From Sulfuricurvum sp. (lineage in GTDB: Bacteria; Campylobacterota; Campylobacteria; Campylobacterales; Sulfurimonadaceae): a DNA stretch of 60,932 nucleotides. The translations under genes and the position numbers were made by a program. The DNA lies in NCBI RefSeq assembly GCF_030691015.1, contig NZ_JAUYFF010000011.1:1-60932 (forward strand). The letters are read 5' to 3'. Below, one piece after another: positions 1 to 9,802 of this stretch. The notes beneath the pieces were generated by a model. That model was not told the origin of the DNA. It saw nothing but the letters and a program-made list of their open reading frames with translations, and did no database searches. Each line of letters opens with the position of its first letter. Positions within the stretch are counted from its first letter, which is position 1.

Positions 1-1
1 G

Positions 2-142
2 GCTGCACAAGCTGCTGCAGAACAAGCGGCTGCACAAGCTGCTGCAGAACAAGCGGCTGCACAAGCTGCTGCAGAACAAGCGGCTGCACAAGCTGCTGCA
101 GAACAAGCGGCTGCACAAGCGGCTGCAGAACAAGCGGCTGCA
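2..142 (+). repeat. 27-bp tandem repeat, about five copies, coding
   Basis: A 27-bp unit (GCTGCACAAGCTGCTGCAGA + ACAAGCG) repeats head to tail from base 2. Copies 1-4 (2-109) are identical; copy 5 (110-136) differs by one base, followed by a truncated sixth copy. It encodes AAQAAAEQA. Because the window begins inside the array, the true copy number is unknown. Identical copies suggest recent slippage. Confidence 0.9.
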
Positions 143-772
143 CAAGATGATGACAACAAGCACGACAAAGACAAAGATGACGATGACGATGATAAGCACG
201 ATAAAGACAAAGAGCACAGCGATAATCGTGATGGCGATAAACACGATAAACATGATGACAAACACGATGATAAGCACGACAAGAAAGAGCATGATGACAA
301 TCGTGATGGCGATAAACACGATAAACATGATGACAAACACGATGATAAGCACGGCAAGAAAGAGCATGATGACAATCGTGACGGCGATAAACACGATAAA
401 CATGATGATAAGCACGATGATAAGCACGATGATAAAGATGAGAAGAAAGAGCATGATGACAATCGTGACGGCGATAAACATGGAGAGAATAACGGTGAAT
501 CGATTAATCTATCCGGTTTAGCCGATTTAGCCGAAGATTCGGATCATGAAGCGGAAGAGTCATTATCCGGTGAGATTGCGTTGAGTCAAGTCTTTACTTT
601 GGATCAAGATCCAAGCATTGCATTGTTTGAAGAAGATTTGAGTGTTACTACCACAACTGCAGTACAGAGCGATACTTCCTCTTCTTCGGCAGCGGAGTTG
701 CAAGAATTGTATAACGATGCCTCTGATAGCGGCTTAGTCGTAGAAGCACCGATAGAGATTGCTGCAACGTAA
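2..772 (+). CDS. 3' end of a repeat-rich low-complexity protein (5' partial)
   Basis: The frame is open from base 2, so the start lies outside the window and only the last 256 codons are visible. The visible part has three zones. First come about five copies of an Ala/Gln/Glu nonapeptide (AAQAAAEQA). Next is a very His/Asp/Lys-rich zone built on a 25-residue unit containing HDDNRDGDKHDKHDD. Last is a less repetitive acidic, Ser/Thr-rich tail ending PIEIAAT. There is no membrane segment or recognisable domain. The His/Asp zone could bind metal ions, but that is inference from composition. It may be the C-terminus of a long structural, surface or FecR-like regulatory protein. I cannot name it. 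Confidence 0.75.
   Translation, partial: AAQAAAEQAAAQAAAEQAAAQAAAEQAAAQAAAEQAAAQAAAEQAAAQDDDNKHDKDKDDDDDDKHDKDKEHSDNRDGDKHDKHDDKHDDKHDKKEHDDNRDGDKHDKHDDKHDDKHGKKEHDDNRDGDKHDKHDDKHDDKHDDKDEKKEHDDNRDGDKHGENNGESINLSGLADLAEDSDHEAEESLSGEIALSQVFTLDQDPSIALFEEDLSVTTTTAVQSDTSSSSAAELQELYNDASDSGLVVEAPIEIAAT
212..483 (+). repeat. 75-bp coding repeat, His/Asp/Lys-rich
   Basis: Units begin at 212, 287, 362 and 449, each starting with codons for Glu-His and containing NRDGDKH. The first two are 75 bp, the third is 87 bp after a 12-bp expansion (extra HDDK-type codons), and the fourth is truncated. The array lies in the same frame as the preceding 27-bp array. Confidence 0.85.
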
Positions 773-806
773 TCTGACTAATAGATAGCTTTTAGCCCCA
801 TTCCGT

Positions 807-812
807 TATAAT
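807..812 (+). promoter_or_regulatory. Probable -10 box ahead of the MutS-HNH gene
   Basis: TATAAT lies 27 bases before the ATG at 840, in the 67-bp gap after the preceding stop. A GGAG Shine-Dalgarno sequence at 831-834 supports the ATG at 840. No clear -35 box is visible, which is common in this phylum. Confidence 0.5.
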
Positions 813-839
813 AAAACACTTTTTTATAGCGGAGATGGG

Positions 840-3767
840 ATGAGTACGGAAGAGATCGGAGCACTACTAAGCGATAAAAGCAAGCTCCTCTCTGAAATCT
901 ATTTCGAACTTCAAGCCGCGTGTGAAGCCAAATATGGCTCTGATACCCTCGTCATCATCGAAGTGGGATCATTCTTCGAGGTCTACGAAGTCAACAACGA
1001 AACAATGAAGATCGGCAAGGCGAAAGAAGTCGCCGAATTCCTCAACATTCAGCTCACCCGTAAAAACAAAACCATCCTCGAAAACTCGATCCAAAACCCT
1101 CTCCTCGCAGGGGTTCCTACGGTATCCATCGAGCGGTATCTCAGCCGTCTGGTGCAGTCGAAAAAATACACTATCGTCCTCGTCCGTCAGCAGGGTGAAG
1201 TTCCCCATATTCGCCGTTACATCTCCAACATCATCTCTCCGGGGACGAATTTCGACTATATCGCCGAAGCGAGCGAGAACTATATCGCTTCACTCTTGAT
1301 CGATCAAAACAACGGCGTTTATTCCATCGGTTACTCCGCGATCGACGTGGGGACGGGGAAAACGCTTATCAACGAGATCCACGGAACCCGTGAAGATAAA
1401 ACGTATGCCCTCGATGAAGTATTTACACTGCTCCAAAGCTACCAAACTTCCGAAGTGGTGGTAACGTTTTGTGCGGGAGATATCGACCGTGACGAGGTGA
1501 ATCGCTATCTGGAGATCAAGAACCATCACCGAACCTCGATGAACGAGAAGCGTCTGCGGATCGATTACCAAAACGAACTGTTTGAACGGATTTATCAGAT
1601 ACGTTCACTGCTGAGTCCTATCGAGTATCTTGATTTGGAGCGGTTCCCTTATGCCTCCGAGTCGCTCTGTATCCTCATCAACGTTATTATCGACCACGAT
1701 GCGGGGATTATCGAGAAGATGAACCGCCCGACGTTTTTGGGAACCAACCGTTATATGTATCTCGGGAACAATGCGGCGGAGCAGCTGGGGATTATTTCGC
1801 GTGATTCGGATGAAATGACGCTCCTTAAACTCATCGATAAAACCTCTACGGCGATGGGGAAACGGCTGTTGCGTGAACGGCTTTTAAACCCCATCTGCGA
1901 TACCAAACTCCTCGAAGAGCGGTACGATTTGATCGATAAAATGGGGGATCATATCGCACCGTTGGAGACAAAGCTCAAAGAGGTGTACGATCTGGAGCGG
2001 ATACTTCGTCGTTTAAAACTCGGTAAACTTCACCCCTTTGAACTGGCTTATTTTTATGCGTCGCTCAGTGCGGCGGAGTCTCTGTTCGAAGATGCCGAGC
2101 GTTTAAAAATTACCTACGATAAAGCGAGTGCGCAGGAGTGTGCCCATTGTGCCTCGGAGTTGCGTCGTATTTTTAATATTGAAGCGTGTGCCAAATTCCG
2201 ACGCGATCAGGTGGATCAGAATCTCTTTAACGAAGGGATCGACCCCTCTATCGATGCACTGGAACAGCTCCAATGCAATAATGAAGCGAAACTAACTGCT
2301 ATTATCAGCCACATTGATACCTTTTTCGAATCGGGGGGATCGTATGCCTCTATCGGATGGCTGGAGAGTGAGGGGTATCATCTCCTGATGACCCGTAACC
2401 GCTATGTGAGTGTCGAAGAGGCACTCCATAACAGCTTTTTTACGTTAGAGGGAGAGCATTACTTTTTCCGCGATTTTCAGGTTCGTAAACTCAAAACGGC
2501 GGTGAAGCTCTCATCAACCCTCCTTGATGAACTCTCCATTGAAAATGCGGGGGCTAAATCACGGATGATCGCGCAGGTCAAAGAGCGTTACCGTGAACAG
2601 CTCGAAGCAATCGAGCGACGATTTTCCCATGCCATCGAGCATCTGATCTCTTTTCTCGCCGTCGTCGATGTGAGTTTGAGCGGTGCGAAGTGCGCCAAGC
2701 AGTATCGTTATGTCCGTCCCTCCATTGTTCCCTCACCCAAAGCATTTATCGAAACGGTGGGATTGCGTCATCCGCTGATCGAATCGCGTGAAGAGAACGG
2801 TATCTTTATCCCGAATGATCTCTTCTTAGGCTCCGTCGATCAGCACACCTATGAGGAACACTCGACGATTGAGAACGGTGAGGATGTCAAAGGGGTATTG
2901 CTGTACGGTATCAATTCCAGCGGTAAATCATCTCTGATGAAGAGTATCGGACTCTCCGTCGTGATGGCGCAGGGGGGATTTTTCGTTCCGTGTGCCACTA
3001 TGCGGTTCGCCCCTGTCGATAAACTTCTCACCCGTATCGTCTCCAAAGACAACCTTTACAAAGGGCTATCGACGTTCGCCGTAGAGATGCTGGAGCTGCG
3101 TAATATCTTTAACCGAGCCACCGAGAATACCCTTATTTTGGGTGATGAGATCAGCCACGGTACCGAAACTGAATCGGCTCTCGCTATCGTCGCGAGCGCG
3201 ATTCTCAAACTCCGAGAGATCGGGAGTATGTTTATTTTTGCCACCCACCTCCATCAACTCTCATCCCTCTCCGAAATTCAAAAAGCAAAAGAGATAGTAT
3301 TGCTCCATCTAGGGGTTTATTACGATGAGGCGAGCGATAAATTGGTGTATGATCGAAAGCTCAAAAGCGGGAGCGGCTCGACGCTGTACGGGTTGGAGTT
3401 TGCCAAATCACTCCACATGGATGAGACCTTTTTGAAAAAGGCGTATGAGATCCGAGGGCGGATTACCGATAAAACTCACGAAGCCTCGATGCTGAAACGG
3501 GAGAAAAAGAGCCGCTACAACAACAAGCTCTTTTTGACAAAATGTGCACTGTGCGACGAAGCGGTCGACGAGGTGCACCATATCGTCCCGCAAGCGAATG
3601 CGGATGATGGCGGATCGATTGGTCATTACGGGATGAATCACCGCTACAACCTCATTCCGCTGTGCGCCAAGCACCACCGCCTCGTCCATGAGGGGAAAAT
3701 CGCTATCCACGGTTTCGTGATGAGTGAGGACGGTTTACGGCTCAGTTACAGTGAGAACCCTCAGTAG
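840..3767 (+). CDS. MutS7-type DNA mismatch-repair protein with C-terminal HNH nuclease domain
   Basis: This is a MutS family ATPase of 975 residues. The N-terminal mismatch-recognition domain carries the Phe-x-Glu motif (F45, E47 in GSFFEVYE). The connector, lever and clamp regions follow. The ATPase has Walker [10 protein letters not shown] (G690, K696) and Walker B LILGDE (D769, E770). After about residue 895 comes an HNH zinc-finger nuclease: C902xxC905, H913-H914, N937, C942xxH945-H946. MutS plus HNH is the signature of the MutS7 group, which I know from octocoral mitochondria, some giant viruses and some Epsilonproteobacteria. The fused nuclease would supply the nicking activity that MutL/MutH give elsewhere (inference). 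It ends one base short of the convergent CheW gene. Confidence 0.92.
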   Translation: MSTEEIGALLSDKSKLLSEIYFELQAACEAKYGSDTLVIIEVGSFFEVYEVNNETMKIGKAKEVAEFLNIQLTRKNKTILENSIQNPLLAGVPTVSIERYLSRLVQSKKYTIVLVRQQGEVPHIRRYISNIISPGTNFDYIAEASENYIASLLIDQNNGVYSIGYSAIDVGTGKTLINEIHGTREDKTYALDEVFTLLQSYQTSEVVVTFCAGDIDRDEVNRYLEIKNHHRTSMNEKRLRIDYQNELFERIYQIRSLLSPIEYLDLERFPYASESLCILINVIIDHDAGIIEKMNRPTFLGTNRYMYLGNNAAEQLGIISRDSDEMTLLKLIDKTSTAMGKRLLRERLLNPICDTKLLEERYDLIDKMGDHIAPLETKLKEVYDLERILRRLKLGKLHPFELAYFYASLSAAESLFEDAERLKITYDKASAQECAHCASELRRIFNIEACAKFRRDQVDQNLFNEGIDPSIDALEQLQCNNEAKLTAIISHIDTFFESGGSYASIGWLESEGYHLLMTRNRYVSVEEALHNSFFTLEGEHYFFRDFQVRKLKTAVKLSSTLLDELSIENAGAKSRMIAQVKERYREQLEAIERRFSHAIEHLISFLAVVDVSLSGAKCAKQYRYVRPSIVPSPKAFIETVGLRHPLIESREENGIFIPNDLFLGSVDQHTYEEHSTIENGEDVKGVLLYGINSSGKSSLMKSIGLSVVMAQGGFFVPCATMRFAPVDKLLTRIVSKDNLYKGLSTFAVEMLELRNIFNRATENTLILGDEISHGTETESALAIVASAILKLREIGSMFIFATHLHQLSSLSEIQKAKEIVLLHLGVYYDEASDKLVYDRKLKSGSGSTLYGLEFAKSLHMDETFLKKAYEIRGRITDKTHEASMLKREKKSRYNNKLFLTKCALCDEAVDEVHHIVPQANADDGGSIGHYGMNHRYNLIPLCAKHHRLVHEGKIAIHGFVMSEDGLRLSYSENPQ

Positions 3768-3768
3768 T

Positions 3769-6348
3769 TTATGCCATCACTTTGTGAAGCGGGCGAGAGT
3801 AGGGCTGGATAAGCTGGGCGTAGATTTTCGGTATGTCGAGGATAGAGATCATCTCGTTACTAAAATCTTCGGCACTATCGGGGATAATAACCGCTTTGGT
3901 CAATGAGTTCTCATTTTTCAATACATTGCTGTAGTGGCTGATGGAGCGCAGTGGAATTTCAGGGCTGCTGTAAATCGCATCGACCACAACACCGAGATAA
4001 ACGACCTGTTTTTCAATGACCGTTTTGACAAGGATGATCGTGTCACGCTCTTTGTCGTATTTTTTCTCCATTCCGAGCAGTTTAGCTAATGAAATAACGC
4101 TTACCATCCGCTTTTCAAAGCTGATAACTCCCATGTTGTATTCGCTGGCGTGGAGTATCGAGGTAAGCTCTTGGTGTGCGAGAGAACAGACAACGTTTTT
4201 GGACTCGATCGCAAAGAGTGATCCTCCGACGAAAAAGGTTGAAATTTCACACGTCTCTTCTGTTCCGTTCGGTTTAGGATAGGTATAAACACGCTGAGCC
4301 GGTGCCTCATCTTCAAGCACTTGAATCTCACCGATAGGACGGTAGAGGAGGGAAATGATGTCGTTATCGTATCCGTCACTTTGTTTGTATTCTCTGTACC
4401 CGTTGGAGCAGGTTGCTCCGAGTGCGTAATAGACCCCCTCAAAAGGGAGAATCTGCGCATCGCTCTGACCCGGGCTGAGTTCTAAAATCGATACCGGAAG
4501 GGTAAGCACCTCTCCCACACTGATCTCAGAGGTAGTAGAGGAGATGACACGGCCGCTGCGATCGATAAAGAGGGCAAACATCCCCTCAGGGATAGCATGA
4601 TTTTCATCTTTAGGGAGAGTGTCGTGCAACATCGCTTCAAACTGAGATTCGGCATCAAAGACGATACCGATTCCTCCCACATTTTCGCCTTTAACATTAC
4701 GGATGCAGGCATTATAGATGTAGGTTGAGCGATTGGCGTAATAAGGGCTCGGCTCGAAAGTCGATACGACATACTCCTGCGTCGTTTTAAGATCGAGTGT
4801 CTCCATCGCCCATGTGTAGCCGATTCTTTTTCCGATCAAATGTTCCTCATCAGGATGAGAGACCGCGAGTATCGTACCGTCGCGGTCATAAATAAACATG
4901 GTACTGTAAACGGTATAGAGATCGTTGATGTAACCCAAAATGGAGTTCATTTTTTCACGATCTGCTTCGCTTACATTTACCTGTGACAGACACTCTCGAA
5001 AGGTCGTGGTGAGTGCCCACCATCGGCAGTCGTTTGCCCGCTCATACAGATTACGATCCATAATATCGATAGCGAGAGAGGATTGAAATTTTAAATCTTC
5101 AAGATACTGAACCATCATGGCTGAATTGAGGTTGGCGACGGTATGATCAAACACCCGTTTGGTCTCTTCACCTGTTTTGGATATTTCAGAGAGGAGCGCT
5201 TTGGTAAAAGGGCTTTCATGACCGATAGCATTGGCGATTTGAACATTGCCGTTCCAGACGGTAATGTCGAGTTCGCTTTGGATTTTTCGGGCTTTATCCA
5301 AAATATCTTTCAGCTCTTGGGGATAGTAGGCTTGAGCGTTAGCAACCGAGTCAAACAGCTCATTTTTTTGAAATGAGGATCGTGACGAGGAGCGAAATGC
5401 AAGGTGGAGCGGAACCATCGCATGTCCGATCCATCCTGAACCGTTATACCCCTGATATCCGGTTGTCTTAACCGCTTGGTAGAGGTATTCGAATCCGGCA
5501 TAGTAGGTTTGGTGATCTTCATTATTGCGAGGGCTTAGATAGGAGCCTATCGGTACATGATGCGCCGATGAGGAGGCGATAACGGTGCCGTCAGAACCGA
5601 GAAGTTCGAGGGCGATGTAGGGATTTTCACGAGTGAGTTTTCGAAAAATGCTTTGCAGCTCATTTTCAAAACGAAAAATGAGGCACAATACTCCCAAAGG
5701 CTCATCACTCTCACTTTTGCTGACACGGTAGGAGTAGATGAGGGAGGGTTTATTGTGGTTAAGATCGCTGGGGCGAAAGGTTTCGACATACCCTTGATGG
5801 GTTCGCAACGATTCACTCAACAAAGAATCTTTGGAGTGGGTGATCGGGTTGGTGGTATCGAGCTGTACGAGTACCTTTCCTTTGGTATCGAGCAAGATAA
5901 TGTTTTCATAGACGCTGTATTTGGAAACATATTCACGAAACCGTTCGGTTAGCGCCTCTTTTTTTCGGATTTTGATTTCACGCATCTCCTCCGATGCAGT
6001 CATATCGGCTGAATTTAAAAAGAGGAGATAATCGCGTATATCATCATCGGTAGCGAGAAATCCGATATCGGCGGTACGTTCAAAAAGGTTACGGATCAGG
6101 ATATCGATCGCCGTTTGGGCTTTGGATTCAAGCTCGTTTAGGCTTTTGTTGAAGGTCTCTTCGATGAGACGCAGCAGAGGCTCATCCAGCAAGTCTTCAA
6201 ATGCTTTCCGTGTTTCGCTCGTATCCATGCCGATATTGGACATGGAACCAAGGAGGGTGAGTAAATCCCATTTAGCGGATAAAGTACTCATGTTTTTTTC
6301 AAAATTTTGAACATCGCTCATATAGCGGATGAGATGATTGCGTTGCAT
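3769..6348 (-). CDS. Cytoplasmic CheW-domain protein with two duplicated Cache-like sensor regions
   Basis: The C-terminal ~150 residues look like a CheW domain (FFVGGSLFAIES start, then a YNMGVISFEKRMVSVISLAK stretch), which would dock on CheA and receptors. The first ~650 residues hold two copies of one architecture: a helical stretch with RNLFERTAD (first) or RNLYERAND (second), followed by a PDC/Cache-like core (IILLDTKGKVL and MFIYDRDGTIL). I see no hydrophobic segment long enough to span a membrane and no signal peptide, although Cache domains are normally extracytoplasmic. The protein therefore looks like a soluble sensor feeding the chemotaxis array (inference). AGGA lies just before the ATG. 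It is downstream of selO on the same strand but probably separated by a terminator. Confidence 0.75.
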   Translation of the reverse strand: MQRNHLIRYMSDVQNFEKNMSTLSAKWDLLTLLGSMSNIGMDTSETRKAFEDLLDEPLLRLIEETFNKSLNELESKAQTAIDILIRNLFERTADIGFLATDDDIRDYLLFLNSADMTASEEMREIKIRKKEALTERFREYVSKYSVYENIILLDTKGKVLVQLDTTNPITHSKDSLLSESLRTHQGYVETFRPSDLNHNKPSLIYSYRVSKSESDEPLGVLCLIFRFENELQSIFRKLTRENPYIALELLGSDGTVIASSSAHHVPIGSYLSPRNNEDHQTYYAGFEYLYQAVKTTGYQGYNGSGWIGHAMVPLHLAFRSSSRSSFQKNELFDSVANAQAYYPQELKDILDKARKIQSELDITVWNGNVQIANAIGHESPFTKALLSEISKTGEETKRVFDHTVANLNSAMMVQYLEDLKFQSSLAIDIMDRNLYERANDCRWWALTTTFRECLSQVNVSEADREKMNSILGYINDLYTVYSTMFIYDRDGTILAVSHPDEEHLIGKRIGYTWAMETLDLKTTQEYVVSTFEPSPYYANRSTYIYNACIRNVKGENVGGIGIVFDAESQFEAMLHDTLPKDENHAIPEGMFALFIDRSGRVISSTTSEISVGEVLTLPVSILELSPGQSDAQILPFEGVYYALGATCSNGYREYKQSDGYDNDIISLLYRPIGEIQVLEDEAPAQRVYTYPKPNGTEETCEISTFFVGGSLFAIESKNVVCSLAHQELTSILHASEYNMGVISFEKRMVSVISLAKLLGMEKKYDKERDTIILVKTVIEKQVVYLGVVVDAIYSSPEIPLRSISHYSNVLKNENSLTKAVIIPDSAEDFSNEMISILDIPKIYAQLIQPYSRPLHKVMA

Positions 6349-6428
6349 GCGGATTCCTAAGAGATATAAATAACGGTGACAGTATAAAGAGGTATGAAAA
6401 AAAAATAGGAAGTTGCATGATCAAAAAA

Positions 6429-6449
6429 TAATCAATTTATGTTTGATTA
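6429..6449 (-). terminator. AT-rich hairpin with U-tract, end of selO
   Basis: Read on the minus strand, TAATCAA (6449-6443), a 7-base loop and TTGATTA (6435-6429) form a perfect 7-bp stem. It is followed at once by six T residues (complement of A6423-6428). It lies 38 bases past the selO stop and ahead of the CheW gene. The stem is AT-rich, so strength is uncertain. Confidence 0.5.
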
Positions 6450-6486
6450 CCTTTTGATTACAATCTGAATGGTGGATAAATAAGCG

Positions 6487-7923
6487 CTACGATGAACAGC
6501 TTAGTTTTAAATTTTTGTATTGATTGGGTGTGGAACCTGCATAGCGCTCGAATGCGGGGTGTTCATCGTACGGGCTTTGAGCTAGTGTCAGCAGATCATT
6601 CACAAGAGAAAAATCGTTTTTTTCGGCAGCATCAATAGCCTCTTGGAGAATGTAGTTTTTTAACACGTATTTGGGATTGGTACGGAGCATTTTCGCGTGC
6701 CGAGCATCGGTTGATGAGGTGTTGAGACGTAATCGTTCATCGTATCGCTCAAGCCATTCGCTCAACTGATTCGGGGCGAGTGTTAATGCATATAACGCTT
6801 CTTTGTTCCCGTCATAGCGGCTGAGGGTTCGAAAAAAAGGGGTCATATCGATACGCCCGTTTTCCATGACACTAAAGAGGGAACGGAGCAGTTCGCTGTC
6901 GTTCTCATGCGCACTCTCTAGTCCGAGTTTCGCCCGCAAAAGCTCCATCAGATGCTCAGTGAAATACTCTCCGTAGTGGTCGAGTTCATTTTTGAGTTTT
7001 TCTTCATGGATGAGGGGCGAGAGGGCATGGGCTAACCGCTCCAGATTCCAATAGCCGATGCGGGGCTGATTATCGTAGCTGTACCTTCCCTGTGTGTCGG
7101 CATGGTTGCAAATATAACCGCTCTCAAAGGTATCCAAAAAGGCAAAAGGGCCATAATCGATAGTAAGGCCGATCGCGGACATATTATCGGTGTTCATGAC
7201 ACCGTGATTAAAGCCGACCGATTGCCAGTGGGCAATAAGGTGAGCCGTCCGTTTAACGATCTTTCCAAACATCTTGAGATAACTATTCTCGACTCCGACT
7301 AACTCCGGAAAAGATTCTTGAAGTAAAAAATCGGCTAAATTCTCAAGTTTATCGTAGCGATTGGAATGGAAAAAGTACTCAAAACTGCCAAATCGTATCC
7401 ATGAGGAGGATAAGCGCAATACAACGGCTCCGTGTTCCCACTGCTCACGCGCTACTTTTTCATCGGAAGTGATGAGCGCTAAGGAGCGGCTGGTAGGGAT
7501 ACCCAGAGCGTGCATCGCTTCGCTGAGAAGATATTCGCGAATAGAAGAACGTAATACGGCGCGTCCGTCACCTTGACGGGAATAGCGGGTTTGTCCTGAA
7601 CCTTTTAATTGTAAATTCCACCCCTTTGTAGCACCTAGATTTATGGCACGTCCGTCTCCGAGTCTGGGGACATAATAGCCGAATTGATGACCTGCATAGC
7701 ACATGGCATAGGGGCGTGAACCTTGTAGTAATAAGGTTCCGTTGAGAAGTCCTTCTATTTCACTCGTATCGATTTGTAGGGGATCGAGTCCTAACAGTAG
7801 TGCCCCTGATGGATTGAAACTGACGAGGCGAGGATGTTTGAGCGGTGTCGGAGTAACTTCATGATAGAAAATAGGATCAAGTGACAAATAAGGGGTGATA
7901 AGGGTTATGTCGGTTAATTTCAT
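6487..7923 (-). CDS. selO: SelO family protein adenylyltransferase (pseudokinase fold)
   Basis: At 478 residues this is full length for the bacterial SelO/YdiU (UPF0061) family, which transfers AMP from ATP to Ser/Thr/Tyr of target proteins and is linked to redox stress. Visible landmarks are the nucleotide-binding region AGHQFGYYVPRLGDGRA, K107 in LQLKGSGQT, the SSIREYLLSEAM helix (E130), N244 in GVMNTDN, and D256 in IDYGPF. The C-terminus ends SCSS, with Cys at position 476. This is where animal SelO has selenocysteine, and it fits the redox-regulated C-terminal cysteine of bacterial members. It follows the FapA gene with a 61-bp gap on the same strand, so it may be the distal gene of the efflux cluster. 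Confidence 0.93.
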   Translation of the reverse strand: MKLTDITLITPYLSLDPIFYHEVTPTPLKHPRLVSFNPSGALLLGLDPLQIDTSEIEGLLNGTLLLQGSRPYAMCYAGHQFGYYVPRLGDGRAINLGATKGWNLQLKGSGQTRYSRQGDGRAVLRSSIREYLLSEAMHALGIPTSRSLALITSDEKVAREQWEHGAVVLRLSSSWIRFGSFEYFFHSNRYDKLENLADFLLQESFPELVGVENSYLKMFGKIVKRTAHLIAHWQSVGFNHGVMNTDNMSAIGLTIDYGPFAFLDTFESGYICNHADTQGRYSYDNQPRIGYWNLERLAHALSPLIHEEKLKNELDHYGEYFTEHLMELLRAKLGLESAHENDSELLRSLFSVMENGRIDMTPFFRTLSRYDGNKEALYALTLAPNQLSEWLERYDERLRLNTSSTDARHAKMLRTNPKYVLKNYILQEAIDAAEKNDFSLVNDLLTLAQSPYDEHPAFERYAGSTPNQYKNLKLSCSS

Positions 7924-7984
7924 ACCAGAGTTTTATCGCAAAAAGTTAAAGCTCTGGGAGGGGTATAAAAGGAGTTTTATTTTT

Positions 7985-9796
7985 TTAGGATTCCAGCAGA
8001 AACTTCTTTTCATCATCTTCTTGTTGCAACCGGACATGGGTCGCTTTCCCCTCAGGGGTAATACCGTATTCCCTACCCGTTTTAGGATCGATAAAAAGTA
8101 TACGGTTATGTCCGTTGTAGATCCCATAATTGGTAACGACGGCATGAAGATCGGCTTCGTAGAGCTTCTCTAATTTTTCTTCTAACTGTTGAAGAGAGGC
8201 TTCGGCCTCTTTAATAAGATTGACAAAGTCTTTTAGCTGTTCTGCTTCGGTTTTGTATTGTTGGAGTCTGACCATATCGGCCTTCAAAGGAATTTCTCCC
8301 TTTTTTTGTTTGGCAAGGACCCGTTCTTGGATTTGCTGGATACGCTCATTTTGTTCTTTGAGTTTAATCTTTCGGGCGATAAATTCTTTACTTTCAATTT
8401 GAATTTTTGAATTTTTATCTCGAATATTCATCTCTAACTCGGAAATTTGATAATTATAGCTTTCAATTGCAAGGGGGTCTATAATGAGATTGTTTCCCTC
8501 CCCTTCAATCTTTTGGATGGTAATAGATTCGAGTGCGATAACGCGGGCATTGGAATAGAGGGTATCGATATGAATCTCACGTGCGATGATCTCTCCCCCC
8601 ATCATTTTGTTGATCCGAATAATATCGGCTTCCACTTTTCCCGCTTCCAAAATGGCGATATTGGCCTCTTTTGCTTTGAGATTGCCGCGATGGAGATGAA
8701 TATTCGCAATTTCGGAAACATTGATGTGTGATTTTTTATGGGTTTGAGCTCCGATATTGACTTCACACGCTTGAATTTTGGCATTCCCTCCGACAGTTCC
8801 GCTAACATCGAGTTTTTGGACGTCGATATTGACTCCCATACCGATGGCATCTTCACTATCCACTTTTTTATTGATTTTGAGCGATACATCTTTATCGAGT
8901 CCGGTTTCAATGGAACCCGTTCTTTTAAAGCTTGCGCTTTCGATTTGGAGCTCTTGAGAGATAAAAAAGATCCCTTGTTTACGTTCTACAAATCCTGAGA
9001 CAGTTGCATAAAAACGGATACTCTCCTCATCTTGTTCGGCTCGGATAGTTTCCGGATCAATGAGAATGTAGGTGGCATATTTAAGGACAGGATCAGCAAC
9101 TGCGATGTGTTCACCCGTACATGCCCGCCCGTCACGTCCGTATTTCGGAAGAATATATTCGAGAATTAAATCTTCCGGATTCACCCCTTCTATAAGGCTC
9201 TTCGTTTTGTTCAGCTCTTTATAGTGTAGGATAACTTTGTCATTGATCGGAGCAATCGGGAGGAAAAACTCTCCGATAGGGAGACGATAAAGAAAAGCCA
9301 ACGGCCCCTCTTTTTGGATTTTGATGATAAGTCGATTGATCTCTCGATCCAGATCCAGATCATATAGCCCTATGAGAAGTCCGTGACGAAGCTGCTTACG
9401 AACTATTGCCTCTTTGAGCCACTCTTGAACCCCTTTTTTAAGAGGAATTTTGGAGGTTGGTTGGATGATGGCAATCGCTTTGCTTTTGGTTTTATCGGTT
9501 GCGATACTAAAGTGCAAGTCGAGGTAAGGGTGGGGTTTTAGTAGTCTAATGTGTATTTGATACTCTTGGCGTATCTGAAAATGGGGAGAGCGGAGTTCAA
9601 CTTCGGTTGTTTGAGAAAGGAGGTTGCTTGCTCTTAAAAGCTGCCACTCCTCATCCATCGTCTCTTTAAAATAGGTCTCATATGAGAGGAGATCAAAATC
9701 AAGTTTTTCTACCGCTATTCTATGATCACGGGCAACCTTTTTCAAATCTTCTGTAACATTTGAGGAGATTAGCGTGATCGGAATAAAAGTAGACAT
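7985..9796 (-). CDS. FapA / DUF342 family protein, copy 1
   Basis: The protein is 603 residues. The central part (about 280-470) is the DUF342 beta-helix: short alternating strands with repeated turns such as VSGTVGGNAKIQACEVNIGA and GGEIIAREIHIDTL. A charged coiled coil follows at about 475-555 (YNYQISELEMNIRDKNSKIQ onward). The family includes FapA, implicated in flagellar assembly and polar localisation in Vibrio; its biochemical role is not settled. The start lies 6 bp after the RND C-half gene, so the two are probably one transcript. A second copy sits at 47349-49250 with the same domain order, sharing for example the GSIETGLDKD / GSIDTQLDAD turn. Confidence 0.85.
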   Translation of the reverse strand: MSTFIPITLISSNVTEDLKKVARDHRIAVEKLDFDLLSYETYFKETMDEEWQLLRASNLLSQTTEVELRSPHFQIRQEYQIHIRLLKPHPYLDLHFSIATDKTKSKAIAIIQPTSKIPLKKGVQEWLKEAIVRKQLRHGLLIGLYDLDLDREINRLIIKIQKEGPLAFLYRLPIGEFFLPIAPINDKVILHYKELNKTKSLIEGVNPEDLILEYILPKYGRDGRACTGEHIAVADPVLKYATYILIDPETIRAEQDEESIRFYATVSGFVERKQGIFFISQELQIESASFKRTGSIETGLDKDVSLKINKKVDSEDAIGMGVNIDVQKLDVSGTVGGNAKIQACEVNIGAQTHKKSHINVSEIANIHLHRGNLKAKEANIAILEAGKVEADIIRINKMMGGEIIAREIHIDTLYSNARVIALESITIQKIEGEGNNLIIDPLAIESYNYQISELEMNIRDKNSKIQIESKEFIARKIKLKEQNERIQQIQERVLAKQKKGEIPLKADMVRLQQYKTEAEQLKDFVNLIKEAEASLQQLEEKLEKLYEADLHAVVTNYGIYNGHNRILFIDPKTGREYGITPEGKATHVRLQQEDDEKKFLLES

Positions 9797-9802
9797 TTGA
9801 TT

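Noticed and set aside
147-521. Met/Thr-rich open frame over the left-end repeats
   Set aside because: It is the out-of-frame reading of the His/Asp/Lys repeat codons; the frame from base 2 to 772 is longer, in phase with both arrays, and ends in normal-looking sequence.
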